From Modicisalibacter ilicicola DSM 19980 (GTDB lineage Bacteria > Pseudomonadota > Gammaproteobacteria > Pseudomonadales > Halomonadaceae), in the NCBI RefSeq assembly GCF_900128925.1, contig NZ_FQUJ01000002.1, positions 158,856-222,855 of the forward strand: a DNA stretch of 64,000 nt, written 5' to 3'. Both the position numbers and the translations under genes were made by a program. Under the pieces are notes generated by a model, which saw only the letters and a list, made by a program, of their open reading frames with translations, did not search any database and was not told the origin of the DNA. This document shows positions 17,771 through 25,771 of the stretch, in pieces (position 1 is the stretch's first letter; every line of letters starts with the position of its first letter).

Positions 17771-19882
17771 TCACCACTTGCCGTAGGTGCCTTCCTTCAA
17801 GCCATCGTAAAGGTTGGCGGCGTTGTGCTCCTCGCCGTCGTAGATCACCTTCTCGTTGCCCTTGAGTTCCAGCGTCTCGCCGCTTTCCAGCTCGAACACG
17901 TAGGTGGTGTTCTTCAGGTCATCCTCGCGCACCAGCACGCCCTGGAAGGCTTCCGGGTTGAAGCGGAAGGTGGTGCACCCCTTGAGCTTGCTGGCATAGG
18001 CATCCAGATAGAGGTCCTTGAAGGCCTCGTAGGGAAAGTCGGTGGGCACGTTGACCGTCTTGGAGATCGCCGAATCGACCCAGGCCTGGGCCGCTGCCTG
18101 AACCGCCACGTGCTGCTGCGGAGTGACCGCATCGGCGGTGATGAAGTAGTCGGGAAGATCGCTCTCGACGGCTTCCGGCGCCACGAAATGACGGTAGGCG
18201 GCCAGCTCGAAGGAAGCCACCTCGACCTGCTCCTTGGTCTTCTTGCCCGCCTGGATGATGTTGCGGTAGTAGCGATGCGAGAAGGTCGGTTCGATGCCGT
18301 TGGAGGCATTGTTGCCCAGCGACAGGCTGATGGTGCCGGTCGGGGCGATGGACGAATGGTGGGTGAAGCGCGCACCGTGCTCCGCCAGCGCCGCCACCAG
18401 CTCGGGCTCGACCTCGGCGATCTTCTGCATGTAGTGGCTATAGCGGGCGTGCAGGATACGCCCGGGCACCTTGTCGCCGATCTCGTAGCCGTCCTTCGCC
18501 AGCTTGGGACGCTCGCGCATCATCTTGGGCGTGATCTCGATCTCCTCGGCGAGGATCGGCGCCATGCCCTTCTCCTTGGAGAGCTCGAGGGCCACCTTCC
18601 AGCCTTCGATGGCAAGCGTCTTGCTGACCTCGTCGGTGAACGCCAGCGACTCCTCCGAGCCGTAATGCAGCTTGAGCATGGTCAGGGTCGAGCCCAGGCC
18701 GAGAAAGCCCATGCCATGGCGGCGCTTGGCCTCGATCTCGCGCTGCTGCCCGGGGAGCGGTAGGCCGGCGATCTCCACCACGTTGTCGAGCATGCGGGTG
18801 AAGATCGCCACCACCTTGCGATAGCGCTCCCAGTCGAAACGCGGATTGTCGCTGAACGGCTCGATGACGAACCGGGTCAGGTTGATCGACCCCAGCAGGC
18901 AGGCGCCTTCCGGCGGCAGGGGCTGCTCGCCGCAGGGGTTGGTCGCCCGGATCTCCTCGCAGAACCAGTTGTTGTTCATGCGGTTGACCTGGTCGATCAG
19001 GATGAAGCCCGGCTCGGCGAAGTCGTAGGTGGAGGACATGATGGTATCCCACAGCTCGCGAGCCCTGATGGTGCTCACGATACGGCAGGCCACGCGCCCC
19101 TCGTCATCGACGCTGTAGCCCTCCTCGATCACCGGCCAGTCTCGGTAGATCAGTTGCTCGGGCTTGACGTCGTCCTTCTCGCCCGGGTGCAGCGGGAAGG
19201 CCAGGTGCCAGTCGGCATCCTGCTTGACCGCCTCGATAAACTCATCGGTGATCAGCAGGCTCAGGTTGAACTGGCGCAGGCGACCGGGTTCGCGCTTGGC
19301 CTCGATGAATTCCTTCACGTCGGGATGGCCGACGTCGAAGGTCGCCATCTGGGCACCACGCCGGCCGCCGGCAGAGGCCACCGTGAAACACATCTTGTCA
19401 TGAACGTCCATGAACGCCAGGGGGCCGTTGGTGCCCGCTCCCGCACCGAACACGAAGGCACCCTTGTGACGCAGCGTGGAGAACTCGTAGCCGATACCGC
19501 AACCGGCCTTGAGGGTCATGCCGGCATCCACCACGGAATCGAGGATGTTGTGCATGCTGTCGCGAATGGAACGCGACACCGTGCAGTTGATCAGGCTCAC
19601 CGCCGGCTTGTGGTCCTCGGCCCCGGCGTTGGAGAGGATGCGCCCGGCCGGAATGGCACCATTTTCCAGGGCCCAGCGGAACTTGACCAGCCATTCCTCG
19701 GCCTTGTCGCCCTCGACCGCCGCCAGGGCGCGGGCCACGCGCTCGTAGGTTGCCCGAACATCCTTGTCCACGGGACGCTGGTGCCGATCCTTGAGCCGGT
19801 ACTTGGAATCCCAGATGTCGCGGGAAGGTGCCTGGAGGGGCACCTCGTTGGAGGTCTTGACGGCCTTGGCGGAAGTACTCAT
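17771..19882 (-). CDS. nrdJa: Class II ribonucleotide reductase large polypeptide NrdJa
   Basis: A 703-residue catalytic chain of the vitamin B12-dependent, oxygen-independent ribonucleotide reductase. The active-site motif NPCGEQPLPPEGACLLGSINL is intact, as is the glycine-rich GPLAFMDV/GGRRGAQMA region. It ends early compared with single-chain NrdJ, because the thiol tail is encoded by nrdJb. It lies 37 bp downstream of ubiT. I looked for a cobalamin riboswitch upstream and did not see one. Such enzymes may be limited by coenzyme B12 supply, and no B12 synthesis gene lies in this window. Confidence 0.95.
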   Translation of the reverse strand: MSTSAKAVKTSNEVPLQAPSRDIWDSKYRLKDRHQRPVDKDVRATYERVARALAAVEGDKAEEWLVKFRWALENGAIPAGRILSNAGAEDHKPAVSLINCTVSRSIRDSMHNILDSVVDAGMTLKAGCGIGYEFSTLRHKGAFVFGAGAGTNGPLAFMDVHDKMCFTVASAGGRRGAQMATFDVGHPDVKEFIEAKREPGRLRQFNLSLLITDEFIEAVKQDADWHLAFPLHPGEKDDVKPEQLIYRDWPVIEEGYSVDDEGRVACRIVSTIRARELWDTIMSSTYDFAEPGFILIDQVNRMNNNWFCEEIRATNPCGEQPLPPEGACLLGSINLTRFVIEPFSDNPRFDWERYRKVVAIFTRMLDNVVEIAGLPLPGQQREIEAKRRHGMGFLGLGSTLTMLKLHYGSEESLAFTDEVSKTLAIEGWKVALELSKEKGMAPILAEEIEITPKMMRERPKLAKDGYEIGDKVPGRILHARYSHYMQKIAEVEPELVAALAEHGARFTHHSSIAPTGTISLSLGNNASNGIEPTFSHRYYRNIIQAGKKTKEQVEVASFELAAYRHFVAPEAVESDLPDYFITADAVTPQQHVAVQAAAQAWVDSAISKTVNVPTDFPYEAFKDLYLDAYASKLKGCTTFRFNPEAFQGVLVREDDLKNTTYVFELESGETLELKGNEKVIYDGEEHNAANLYDGLKEGTYGKW

Positions 19883-19919
19883 GCGGGTCTCCAGAAAGAA
19901 TGCTATCGATGGTTCGTGA

Positions 19920-20390
19920 TCAATGCTTGTGAAGGAATGTCTCGAGATGATTCAACAGCGCCCCCAGGCGGCCTTGTGCCAGCCCCGCCTCCTGACCGTC
20001 GAGGAGGTTCTTGACCATCAGGCCCAGTTCGGTGTCCCCTTCGATCAGCAGGCGACGCTGGAAGAACAGGCTGTCCGGGTCCTCGCGCCGGGTGGCCAGG
20101 CACAGGAACTCCCGCCAGCCGCCGCGGATGGTCGCTTCGCCGGGCGCATCGAGCATCACCAGGCGCTGGTTCTCGAGCCCCAGGGTCAATGACACGCCCA
20201 GGTCGCTGACACTCAGGGTGATACGCCGCCCTTCCAGGGCATCGAACTCGCCTTCCACCAGGGGCTCGGCGAAGGTGCGGTTGAGTACGGGCTCGACGAG
20301 GCGCCGCTTGAGCGCCACGGGCACGCGCGGGTCGACGAGGCGGATCAGATGACTCGGTGCCGGCAGGCGCGGCAGGGCAAATAGCGACAT
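19920..20390 (-). CDS. ubiT: Oxygen-independent ubiquinone biosynthesis accessory protein UbiT (SCP2 domain)
   Basis: A 156-residue SCP2-fold lipid-carrier protein like E. coli YhbT/UbiT. In that pathway UbiT works with UbiU and UbiV to make ubiquinone without oxygen. The conserved features are the VLNRTFAEPLVEGEFD segment and the REDPDSLFFQRRLLIEGDTELGL segment. The partner genes ubiU and ubiV are not in this window. Its position upstream of nrdJab and divergent from fdxA, next to an NsrR-type site, fits a role in anaerobic growth. Confidence 0.85.
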   Translation of the reverse strand: MSLFALPRLPAPSHLIRLVDPRVPVALKRRLVEPVLNRTFAEPLVEGEFDALEGRRITLSVSDLGVSLTLGLENQRLVMLDAPGEATIRGGWREFLCLATRREDPDSLFFQRRLLIEGDTELGLMVKNLLDGQEAGLAQGRLGALLNHLETFLHKH

Positions 20391-20656
20391 GACAATGACT
20401 CCGTTGTATAGCGGTGATCAGAACGCCGAAAGGGGGCCAATGCTAGGCCCGACCGACTGCCCGCAACATGACTCGCATCAAGAAAACGATATTTGGCGAT
20501 GATACGCCCGAACACTACATATGGGAACCTTTCGCCAGCATAGCACAAGATAGGCCATCCAAATCGCCGTATCGGCCTGCATAAAGAGGCCTGTTCCTCC
20601 CTTTGACAGCAACGAAAGTGGCCTAGCGGCGATTGCCGCCATTCATTCCGGGCATT

Positions 20657-20679
20657 AAGATGTGCAACATATGCATCTT
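20657..20679. promoter_or_regulatory. NsrR-type operator upstream of fdxA
   Basis: A 23-bp palindrome with perfect half-sites AAGATG (20657-20662) and CATCTT (20674-20679), 11 bases apart. This is the arrangement of the E. coli NsrR consensus. The flanking bases extend the arms to 8 bp (TTAAGATG, CATCTTAA). It lies about 20 bp upstream of the fdxA start, so it overlaps the leader or promoter and should repress fdxA and the downstream norEF genes until NO appears. The rest of the 308-bp gap to ubiT shows no ORF. Confidence 0.75.
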
Positions 20680-20698
20680 AAAGTTCGGGAGATGAGCC

Positions 20699-21022
20699 AT
20701 GACCTTCGTCGTCACCGAGAACTGCATCAAGTGCAAGTACACCGACTGCGTGGAAGTCTGTCCCGTGGACTGCTTCTACGAGGGCCCCAACTTCCTGGTG
20801 ATCCATCCGGACGAGTGCATCGATTGCGCCCTGTGCGAGCCGGAATGCCCAGCGGAGGCCATCTTCGCCGAGGACGAACTTCCGGCATCCCAGCGCCACT
20901 TCTTGGAACTGAACGCCGAGCTGGCCGAAAAGTGGCCGGTCATCACCGAGAAGAAGGACCCCCCGGAGGACGCCGAGTCCTGGGACGGCGTGGCCGACAA
21001 GCTTTCCTACCTCGAACGCTAG
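20699..21022 (+). CDS. fdxA: Seven-iron ferredoxin FdxA
   Basis: A 107-residue ferredoxin with two cysteine groups, C9/C12/C17/C21 and C40/C43/C46/C50, typical of 3Fe-4S plus 4Fe-4S ferredoxins. It is a cytoplasmic electron carrier. GGAGATGAG precedes the ATG as ribosome binding site. An NsrR-type operator lies directly upstream, and a membrane-protein gene, norE and norF follow, so it appears to belong to an NO-responsive operon. Its redox partner here is unknown. Confidence 0.93.
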   Translation: MTFVVTENCIKCKYTDCVEVCPVDCFYEGPNFLVIHPDECIDCALCEPECPAEAIFAEDELPASQRHFLELNAELAEKWPVITEKKDPPEDAESWDGVADKLSYLER

Positions 21023-21058
21023 AGGGTGACTTATTCCATGCATGCCGAGAGAATCCCT

Positions 21059-21499
21059 ATGCCTACCCCCGTCGATAACGACCGAGACTTCGCCTCGCAA
21101 AAGGCCAACTCCCCCGGACGTGGCGCCGCCATCCTGATCTATGCCTTTTACCTGGGCAGTGTCATGGCGGTGGTCACGGCGCCGCTAGGCGTCGCGATCG
21201 CCCACTTCAAGCTGGGACGCGGTGCCGCCTGGGTCGACAGCCATTTCCGCTTTCAGATTCGCACCTTCTGGCTAGGGGTCGTGGCGGGTGGCATCGGTCT
21301 GCTGCTGTGGAACCTGCTGGGCTACTTCGAGGCCCCGCCAGGCATTGCCTGGGCGCTTGGCTATCTGTTCTTCACGGCTTGCCTGGTATGGATGGTGGGC
21401 CGCTGCGGGGTCGGCATTCATCGCCTGATGGCCAACCGCCCCATCGACAATCCCCGCAGCCTGGGGTTCGGCGGCGCCGTGGTCACCCTGCATGACTGA
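21059..21499 (+). CDS. Small membrane protein of the DUF4870-like type
   Basis: A 146-residue protein with three or four hydrophobic helices and a conserved-looking SHFRFQIRTFWLG segment found in uncharacterised inner-membrane proteins (DUF4870-like). ATG 21059 is chosen because GAGAG lies a suitable distance upstream; in-frame starts at 21026 (GTG) and 21038 (ATG) are possible. It lies between fdxA and norE and overlaps norE by eight bases, so it is in the NO-response operon. No function can be assigned. Confidence 0.7.
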   Translation: MPTPVDNDRDFASQKANSPGRGAAILIYAFYLGSVMAVVTAPLGVAIAHFKLGRGAAWVDSHFRFQIRTFWLGVVAGGIGLLLWNLLGYFEAPPGIAWALGYLFFTACLVWMVGRCGVGIHRLMANRPIDNPRSLGFGGAVVTLHD

Positions 21500-22091
21500 G
21501 CCCCGCGGCTCGTCTTCGGTCTCGGGCGCCCCTTCGGAAGGCGAGGCCGATTGGGGGCCGCTTTCCGCCCTGCCCGGCAACCCCTTGATGTGGGTGCTGA
21601 TCCTGAGCGAAATGCTGGTCTTCGCCGCCGCCTTCGGCCTGTTTGCCTGGATGCGCGCCGACCAGCGCGAGCTCTTCGATGCCTCTCAGCAGCTTCTCGA
21701 TCCGGTCATCGGGGGGCTGAACACCATGGTGCTGCTGACCAGCGGCCTGTTCGCCGCGCTGGCCACGAACGCCGTCGCCCGGCACCAGGTACGCCGCAGC
21801 CGCCAGTGGTTGCTGCTGACCATGGCGCTGGGTCTGGTATTCGGTGCAATCAAGATCGCCGAATATGCGAGCAAGTTCGGGGCGGGCCTGACGCCCGAGA
21901 CCAACACCTTCTTCGCCTTCTACTACCTGCTGACCGGCTTTCACTTCGCCCACGTGCTGTTCGGGCTCGTCCTGCTCGCCCTGGTGGCCTGGCGCACCAC
22001 GCTTGCCAACGTGGAAACCGCCACGGCCTTCTGGCACATGGTCGATCTGATCTGGATACTGCTCTACCCGCTGATCTATCTATTGCGCTGA
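21492..22091 (+). CDS. norE: NorE-like cytochrome c oxidase subunit III homologue
   Basis: A 199-residue membrane protein of the heme-copper oxidase subunit III family. It has the family features WVLILSEMLVF and the helix pair ending FAHVLFGLVLL and AFWHMVDLIWILLYPLIYLL. NorE proteins accompany nitric oxide reductases and are thought to help NorCB assembly or activity without being part of the core enzyme. It overlaps the preceding gene and is followed by norF. Confidence 0.85.
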   Translation: MTEPRGSSSVSGAPSEGEADWGPLSALPGNPLMWVLILSEMLVFAAAFGLFAWMRADQRELFDASQQLLDPVIGGLNTMVLLTSGLFAALATNAVARHQVRRSRQWLLLTMALGLVFGAIKIAEYASKFGAGLTPETNTFFAFYYLLTGFHFAHVLFGLVLLALVAWRTTLANVETATAFWHMVDLIWILLYPLIYLLR

Positions 22092-22112
22092 CGACTCCCT
22101 GCCGAGGTAATC

Positions 22113-22418
22113 ATGAGGACGACACTTCCAAGCTCTCGCCGCCTGGTGCTGACCTGGGCGACCCTCATGGGACTGACGCTGATCTCGATGATCTCCGCGC
22201 GACTCGATGCCGATGCCGAGTGGCAGGCACTACCGTTGTGGGGGGCGTTGCTGGTGCTGGTCAGCACCGGCTTCAAGGCACATCAGGTGCTCATGACCTA
22301 TCTCAACCTGCGGGTCTCGTCGCCGGGCTGGAAAGGCGCCTTCCTGGGACTGGCACTGGTGATCCTGGGCGTGATTCTGTCGGGATACCTGGCGGCCCGC
22401 CATCAGCTCCTGGGGTGA
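22113..22418 (+). CDS. norF: NorF-like small membrane protein (subunit IV type)
   Basis: A 101-residue protein with three hydrophobic helices. It resembles prokaryotic cytochrome oxidase subunit IV proteins, including the segment STGFKAHQVLMTYLNLR. It is the usual partner of norE. It ends tail to tail with the small gene of the norCBQD side, overlapping it by 16 bases. The gene symbol rests on context as much as on sequence. Confidence 0.75.
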   Translation: MRTTLPSSRRLVLTWATLMGLTLISMISARLDADAEWQALPLWGALLVLVSTGFKAHQVLMTYLNLRVSSPGWKGAFLGLALVILGVILSGYLAARHQLLG

Positions 22419-22618
22419 TGGTCGCGGCGACGGGGGTCGCGCCTGACCCAGTCGTCCAGCCGGCGCGCCACCACCATCAGGCCGTAGACGATCAGGGGCG
22501 CGGGAAAGATCATCGCCACGCCCCAGTCCTGGGTATTGATGATCCAGGCCACCGGAATCACCACCGCCAGGAAGACCACTCCCCCTACCAATATCGCAAT
22601 CACGGCGCGTGCGGTCAT
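22403..22618 (-). CDS. Small two-helix membrane protein downstream of norD
   Basis: A 71-residue protein with two hydrophobic helices (about residues 5-25 and 35-50) and a basic, arginine-rich tail (RRLDDWVRRDPRRRDHHPRS). It follows norD after repeat element A and probably ends the norCBQD transcript. I do not recognise the family. Its position suggests an accessory role in NO reduction, but nothing in the sequence shows it. Confidence 0.6.
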   Translation of the reverse strand: MTARAVIAILVGGVVFLAVVIPVAWIINTQDWGVAMIFPAPLIVYGLMVVARRLDDWVRRDPRRRDHHPRS

Positions 22619-22633
22619 GTAACTTCTCCTCAA

Positions 22634-22773
22634 GGAAGGGCTGAAGAAATCGGCGAGCGGTTCAAGCACAAGGCGCCCGGAGCACAGGAACCGGAGCATA
22701 TGGGTATATGTGAGGATTCCGCGTACCGCGTAACGCAGTGCTTGAGACGCGTAGGCATTTATTCAGTGCTTCC
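22634..22773. repeat. Long imperfect palindrome, element A (ERIC-like family)
   Basis: A 140-bp element whose left and right ends are reverse complements over about 59 bases with mismatches. Shared blocks include GGAAG, CTGAA, AAAT and TCAAGCAC. The centre holds a small hairpin, CATAT-GGGT-ATATG, followed by TGAGGATT. It begins two bases after the norD stop codon (reading the minus strand) and ends 15 bp before the next gene. Its ends match those of element D at 50481-50653. Confidence 0.85.
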
Positions 22774-22774
22774 T

Positions 22775-24715
22775 TCAACTGGCGATGATCTGGCGATAAA
22801 TCCCCGGCAGCGCCAGGGAGAGATGCTCGGGCTTCTGCACGATGGCGTAACCGCCACGGCCGAACAGGTGCGGAATATACTGCCGCGCCTCCTGATCGAT
22901 GGTCACGCCGAACACCTTGATCTCCTGCTGGCGCGCATCGAGGATCGCCCGACGGGTGTCCTCGATGCCGTAACGCCCCTCGTAGTAGTCGGTATCGTTG
23001 GGCTTGCCGTCGGTGAGCACCAGCAGCAGGCGGTGCCGGTTGGGGCGCTGGGCAAGCTCGCGGGCAAGATGGCGGATGGCTGGCCCCATGCGGGTATAGC
23101 GCCCGGGGCTCAGAGCGGCGATGCGCCGACTGACCCGTTCGTTCATCGATTCCTCGAAGGTCTTGAGGGTGTTGACCCAGACTTTCTGGCGACGATGCGA
23201 GGTAAAGCAGTGGATGGCATAGTCGTCGCCGCAGCCCGCCAGACCGTGGCCGAGCACCAGCAGGGCCTCCTTCTCCACGTCCAGCACGCGCCTGTCGTCG
23301 AGCCAGGCATCCGTGGAGAGCGACACGTCCACCAGGATCGACACGGCCAGGTCCCGGGCCTGCTGGCGGGTGGCCAGATAGAGATGATCGCTGGTCTCGC
23401 CGGTGGCGGCCAGGTCGCAATGGGCGCGGATCGCCGCGTCCATGTCCAGCTCGCTGCCGTCGACCTGGCCGCGCAGGGTCTCGCGGCGCGGGCGCAGCGC
23501 CTCGAACTCCCGGCGTACCCGGCGGATGCGGCGTCGGGTCGTCTCGTCCGGCACCCAATCCTCGCCTTCCTCGCTTTGCAGGTCCGTCAGCACCGCGCAG
23601 TGATCCGGCAGGTACTCCTGCCTGCGATGATTCCACTCCGGGTAGAGATGCTTGCCGCGCAGGCGCTCGCCGCTGATGGCCTCCGGAGCCAGGTCCAGGT
23701 CGATCTTGAGCTGGGAGGCGGCGCGTTGCTCGTGGGGGCTCAGGGTGATTTCCTCCATCTGCTCCGCGACGCTGCGCGCGTTCTCATCCTCTTCGTCATC
23801 CACCCGACGGTTGAGATTGATCATCTCCGAGAAGGAGAGCATCTTCTCGAAGCGATTGAAGATCAGCGAGTCCTTGCGTTCGCTCTGGTCCTGGCGCCGT
23901 CGCTCGGCCTTGCGCTTGCCTGCGGAGACGGCTTCGGCCTGGTGATCGCTGGGGGGCTCGTCGTCGCCCTCGGGACGAGCCTCGCCCCGGCTGCCGAGCT
24001 CGACGACCTGCGCCCAGAGCGGCACGGGCAGCGGCGGGCGATAGCCCCGGGGAGCCTGGAAATCCTTCAAGGAAACGTCGGGATCGAGCACCGCCGCCTG
24101 GAGACAGGCGGCCTCGTCGTTCAACGGCTGGGCGTCGCCCAGCAAGTGCAGGATCATGGCCTCGACGGCCGCCTCGGTCCCGGGCAGGCGGCGCTTGGGG
24201 CGAATCTCCAGCAGAGCCTGGCAAAGCCGGGCATGGCGCCCCCGCAGACCGGGGAAGCACGACAATGCCTGGCGACTCGCCTCGACGACCTCACGCAACC
24301 AGGCAATGTCCTGACGCAGCGGATCGTCGTGGTGCGGAACGCGTCGTGCTACCGCCAGGAAAGCCACCAGCCAGAAGTAGAGATCGCGATTGAGCGCCGG
24401 CTCGGCAAACAGGTCGAGCCGGGGAGGCAGCAGCAGGTTCTCTTCGTCCCGGCGCGCCAGGTCGAGGGTCTCCTCGTCGAACCCCAGGCGTTGGCGCAGA
24501 GTGAGACGGTGGGTCGAGTTGCGTGCCGCGATGGCAGCCACCTCGACCCCCGACTCGCCGCCGCTGGCACGAAAGAAGACGCCCAGCACGCCGCGCAGTT
24601 CCTCGAGATGCACCGCTGCGTCGGGATGATGCGGGTAACTCGCCGCCCCAGAGGCCCAGCGATGCCAGTGACGACCGACGAACTCCTCGACCTCGAGAAA
24701 ATCCAGCTTGCTCAT
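22775..24715 (-). CDS. norD: Nitric oxide reductase activation protein NorD
   Basis: A 646-residue cytoplasmic protein with a C-terminal von Willebrand factor A domain. The metal-site motif DVSLST lies in VSILVDVSLSTDAW, followed by VLTDGKPNDTDYYEGRYGIEDT. NorD works with the AAA ATPase NorQ to insert the non-heme iron in NorB. ATG 24715 (MSKLDFL) is preferred to the upstream in-frame start. Long palindromic elements lie on both sides: B before the start and A right after the stop. Confidence 0.93.
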   Translation of the reverse strand: MSKLDFLEVEEFVGRHWHRWASGAASYPHHPDAAVHLEELRGVLGVFFRASGGESGVEVAAIAARNSTHRLTLRQRLGFDEETLDLARRDEENLLLPPRLDLFAEPALNRDLYFWLVAFLAVARRVPHHDDPLRQDIAWLREVVEASRQALSCFPGLRGRHARLCQALLEIRPKRRLPGTEAAVEAMILHLLGDAQPLNDEAACLQAAVLDPDVSLKDFQAPRGYRPPLPVPLWAQVVELGSRGEARPEGDDEPPSDHQAEAVSAGKRKAERRRQDQSERKDSLIFNRFEKMLSFSEMINLNRRVDDEEDENARSVAEQMEEITLSPHEQRAASQLKIDLDLAPEAISGERLRGKHLYPEWNHRRQEYLPDHCAVLTDLQSEEGEDWVPDETTRRRIRRVRREFEALRPRRETLRGQVDGSELDMDAAIRAHCDLAATGETSDHLYLATRQQARDLAVSILVDVSLSTDAWLDDRRVLDVEKEALLVLGHGLAGCGDDYAIHCFTSHRRQKVWVNTLKTFEESMNERVSRRIAALSPGRYTRMGPAIRHLARELAQRPNRHRLLLVLTDGKPNDTDYYEGRYGIEDTRRAILDARQQEIKVFGVTIDQEARQYIPHLFGRGGYAIVQKPEHLSLALPGIYRQIIAS

Positions 24716-24743
24716 AAGCGTATGCCCTTGAAACACATTTTAA

Positions 24744-24887
24744 GAGAAAGCTTCGATTCATGTCGCGAGCGATGAGAGGCTGGTCGCCGCCGGAACGGAA
24801 AAACCGGAATTTACACGGCAGTAAATGAGGAGTTTGAGTACCGCCGGCGGCCAGGATATCGAGCGCAGCAATGAATCGAGCTTTCTC
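24744..24887. repeat. Long imperfect palindrome, element B (ERIC-like family)
   Basis: A 144-bp element in the norQ-norD gap. Its ends are reverse complements: GAGAAAGCTTCGATTCAT on the left matches GAGAAAGCTCGATTCATT read from the right, and GCCGCCGG recurs in both arms. The centre has a perfect hairpin ATTTAC-ACGGCA-GTAAAT followed by GAGG and TTTGAG. It starts within the norQ stop codon and ends 28 bp before the norD ATG. Confidence 0.88.
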
Positions 24888-25698
24888 AGCCGAAGGTGGC
24901 GCGTATGGCTTCCATCAACCCTTCCTGCACATCCTCGTCATCGCTGAGCGGCTCCACCAGAGTCGCCCGAGTCGCTTCCATGATGGGCATGCCGGCAGCG
25001 ATCAGGGTGGCGCAATAGACCAGCAGGCGTGTCGAGACCCCCTCTTCCAGATCCTGGCCCTTCATGTCGCGCAGCCGTGCTGCCAGATTGACCAGGGCGC
25101 TGCATCTATCCGCCGACAGGCCGCTTTCCCGGGCCACGATATCCCGTTCCACCGCCGGGGGCGGGAAATCGAAGGTCTGGGCCACGAAGCGCTGGCGGGT
25201 GCTGGGCTTGAGCGACTTGAGGATGTGCTGGTAGCCGGGATTGTAGGAGACAACCAGCATGAAATCGTCCGGTGCCTCGAGCAGTTCGCCGGTACGCTCC
25301 AGGGGCAACAGGCGGCGATCGTCGGTGAGCGGATGCAGCACCACGGTGACGTCCTTGCGAGCCTCCACCACCTCGTCAAGGTAGCAGATGCCGCCTTCGC
25401 GAACGGCGCGGGTCAACGGCCCATCGACCCAGCGGGTCTCGCCGCCCTGCAGCAGGTAACGACCGGTCAGGTCGGCAGCGGTCAGGTCGTCGTGACAGGA
25501 GACGGTGAACAGCGGCTTGCCCAGTCGCGCCGCCATATGACTGACGAAGCGCGTCTTGCCGCAACCCGTCGGCCCCTTGAGCAGCAGCGGCAAGTGCTGG
25601 CGATAGGCCTGCTCGAACAGCTCGCACTCGTTGCCGACGGCGTGATAGTACGGAATCTCTCGATCGGACTCGAGAGACCGGGCGGAAGAGGATGACAT
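24886..25698 (-). CDS. norQ: Nitric oxide reductase activation ATPase NorQ
   Basis: A 270-residue MoxR-type AAA+ ATPase. Walker A is GPTGCGKT at residues 42-49 and Walker B is CYLDEV near residue 112. The sensor-1 asparagine is in VVSYNPGY. NorQ and NorD are needed to mature cytochrome c-dependent NO reductase. The ATG at 25698 is 73 bp downstream of the norB stop. The gene order norC-norB-norQ-norD agrees with the role. Confidence 0.94.
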   Translation of the reverse strand: MSSSSARSLESDREIPYYHAVGNECELFEQAYRQHLPLLLKGPTGCGKTRFVSHMAARLGKPLFTVSCHDDLTAADLTGRYLLQGGETRWVDGPLTRAVREGGICYLDEVVEARKDVTVVLHPLTDDRRLLPLERTGELLEAPDDFMLVVSYNPGYQHILKSLKPSTRQRFVAQTFDFPPPAVERDIVARESGLSADRCSALVNLAARLRDMKGQDLEEGVSTRLLVYCATLIAAGMPIMEATRATLVEPLSDDEDVQEGLMEAIRATFG

Positions 25699-25771
25699 AG
25701 GGACACTCCAGGGAAGGATCGGCGCCCGTGGCCTCGAAGGAGGCCACGGGTTGCTGCTTGGCTAGAATGAC

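Noticed and set aside
19883-20698. Possible cobalamin riboswitch controlling nrdJ
   Set aside because: Upstream of nrdJa there are only 37 bp to ubiT, and the gap upstream of ubiT shows no recognisable B12-box sequence.
21551-24775. Very long plus-strand open frame of 1074 codons
   Set aside because: It starts inside norE in another frame and then runs antisense to norD. Long antisense frames are common in GC-rich genes, and the protein has no domain logic.
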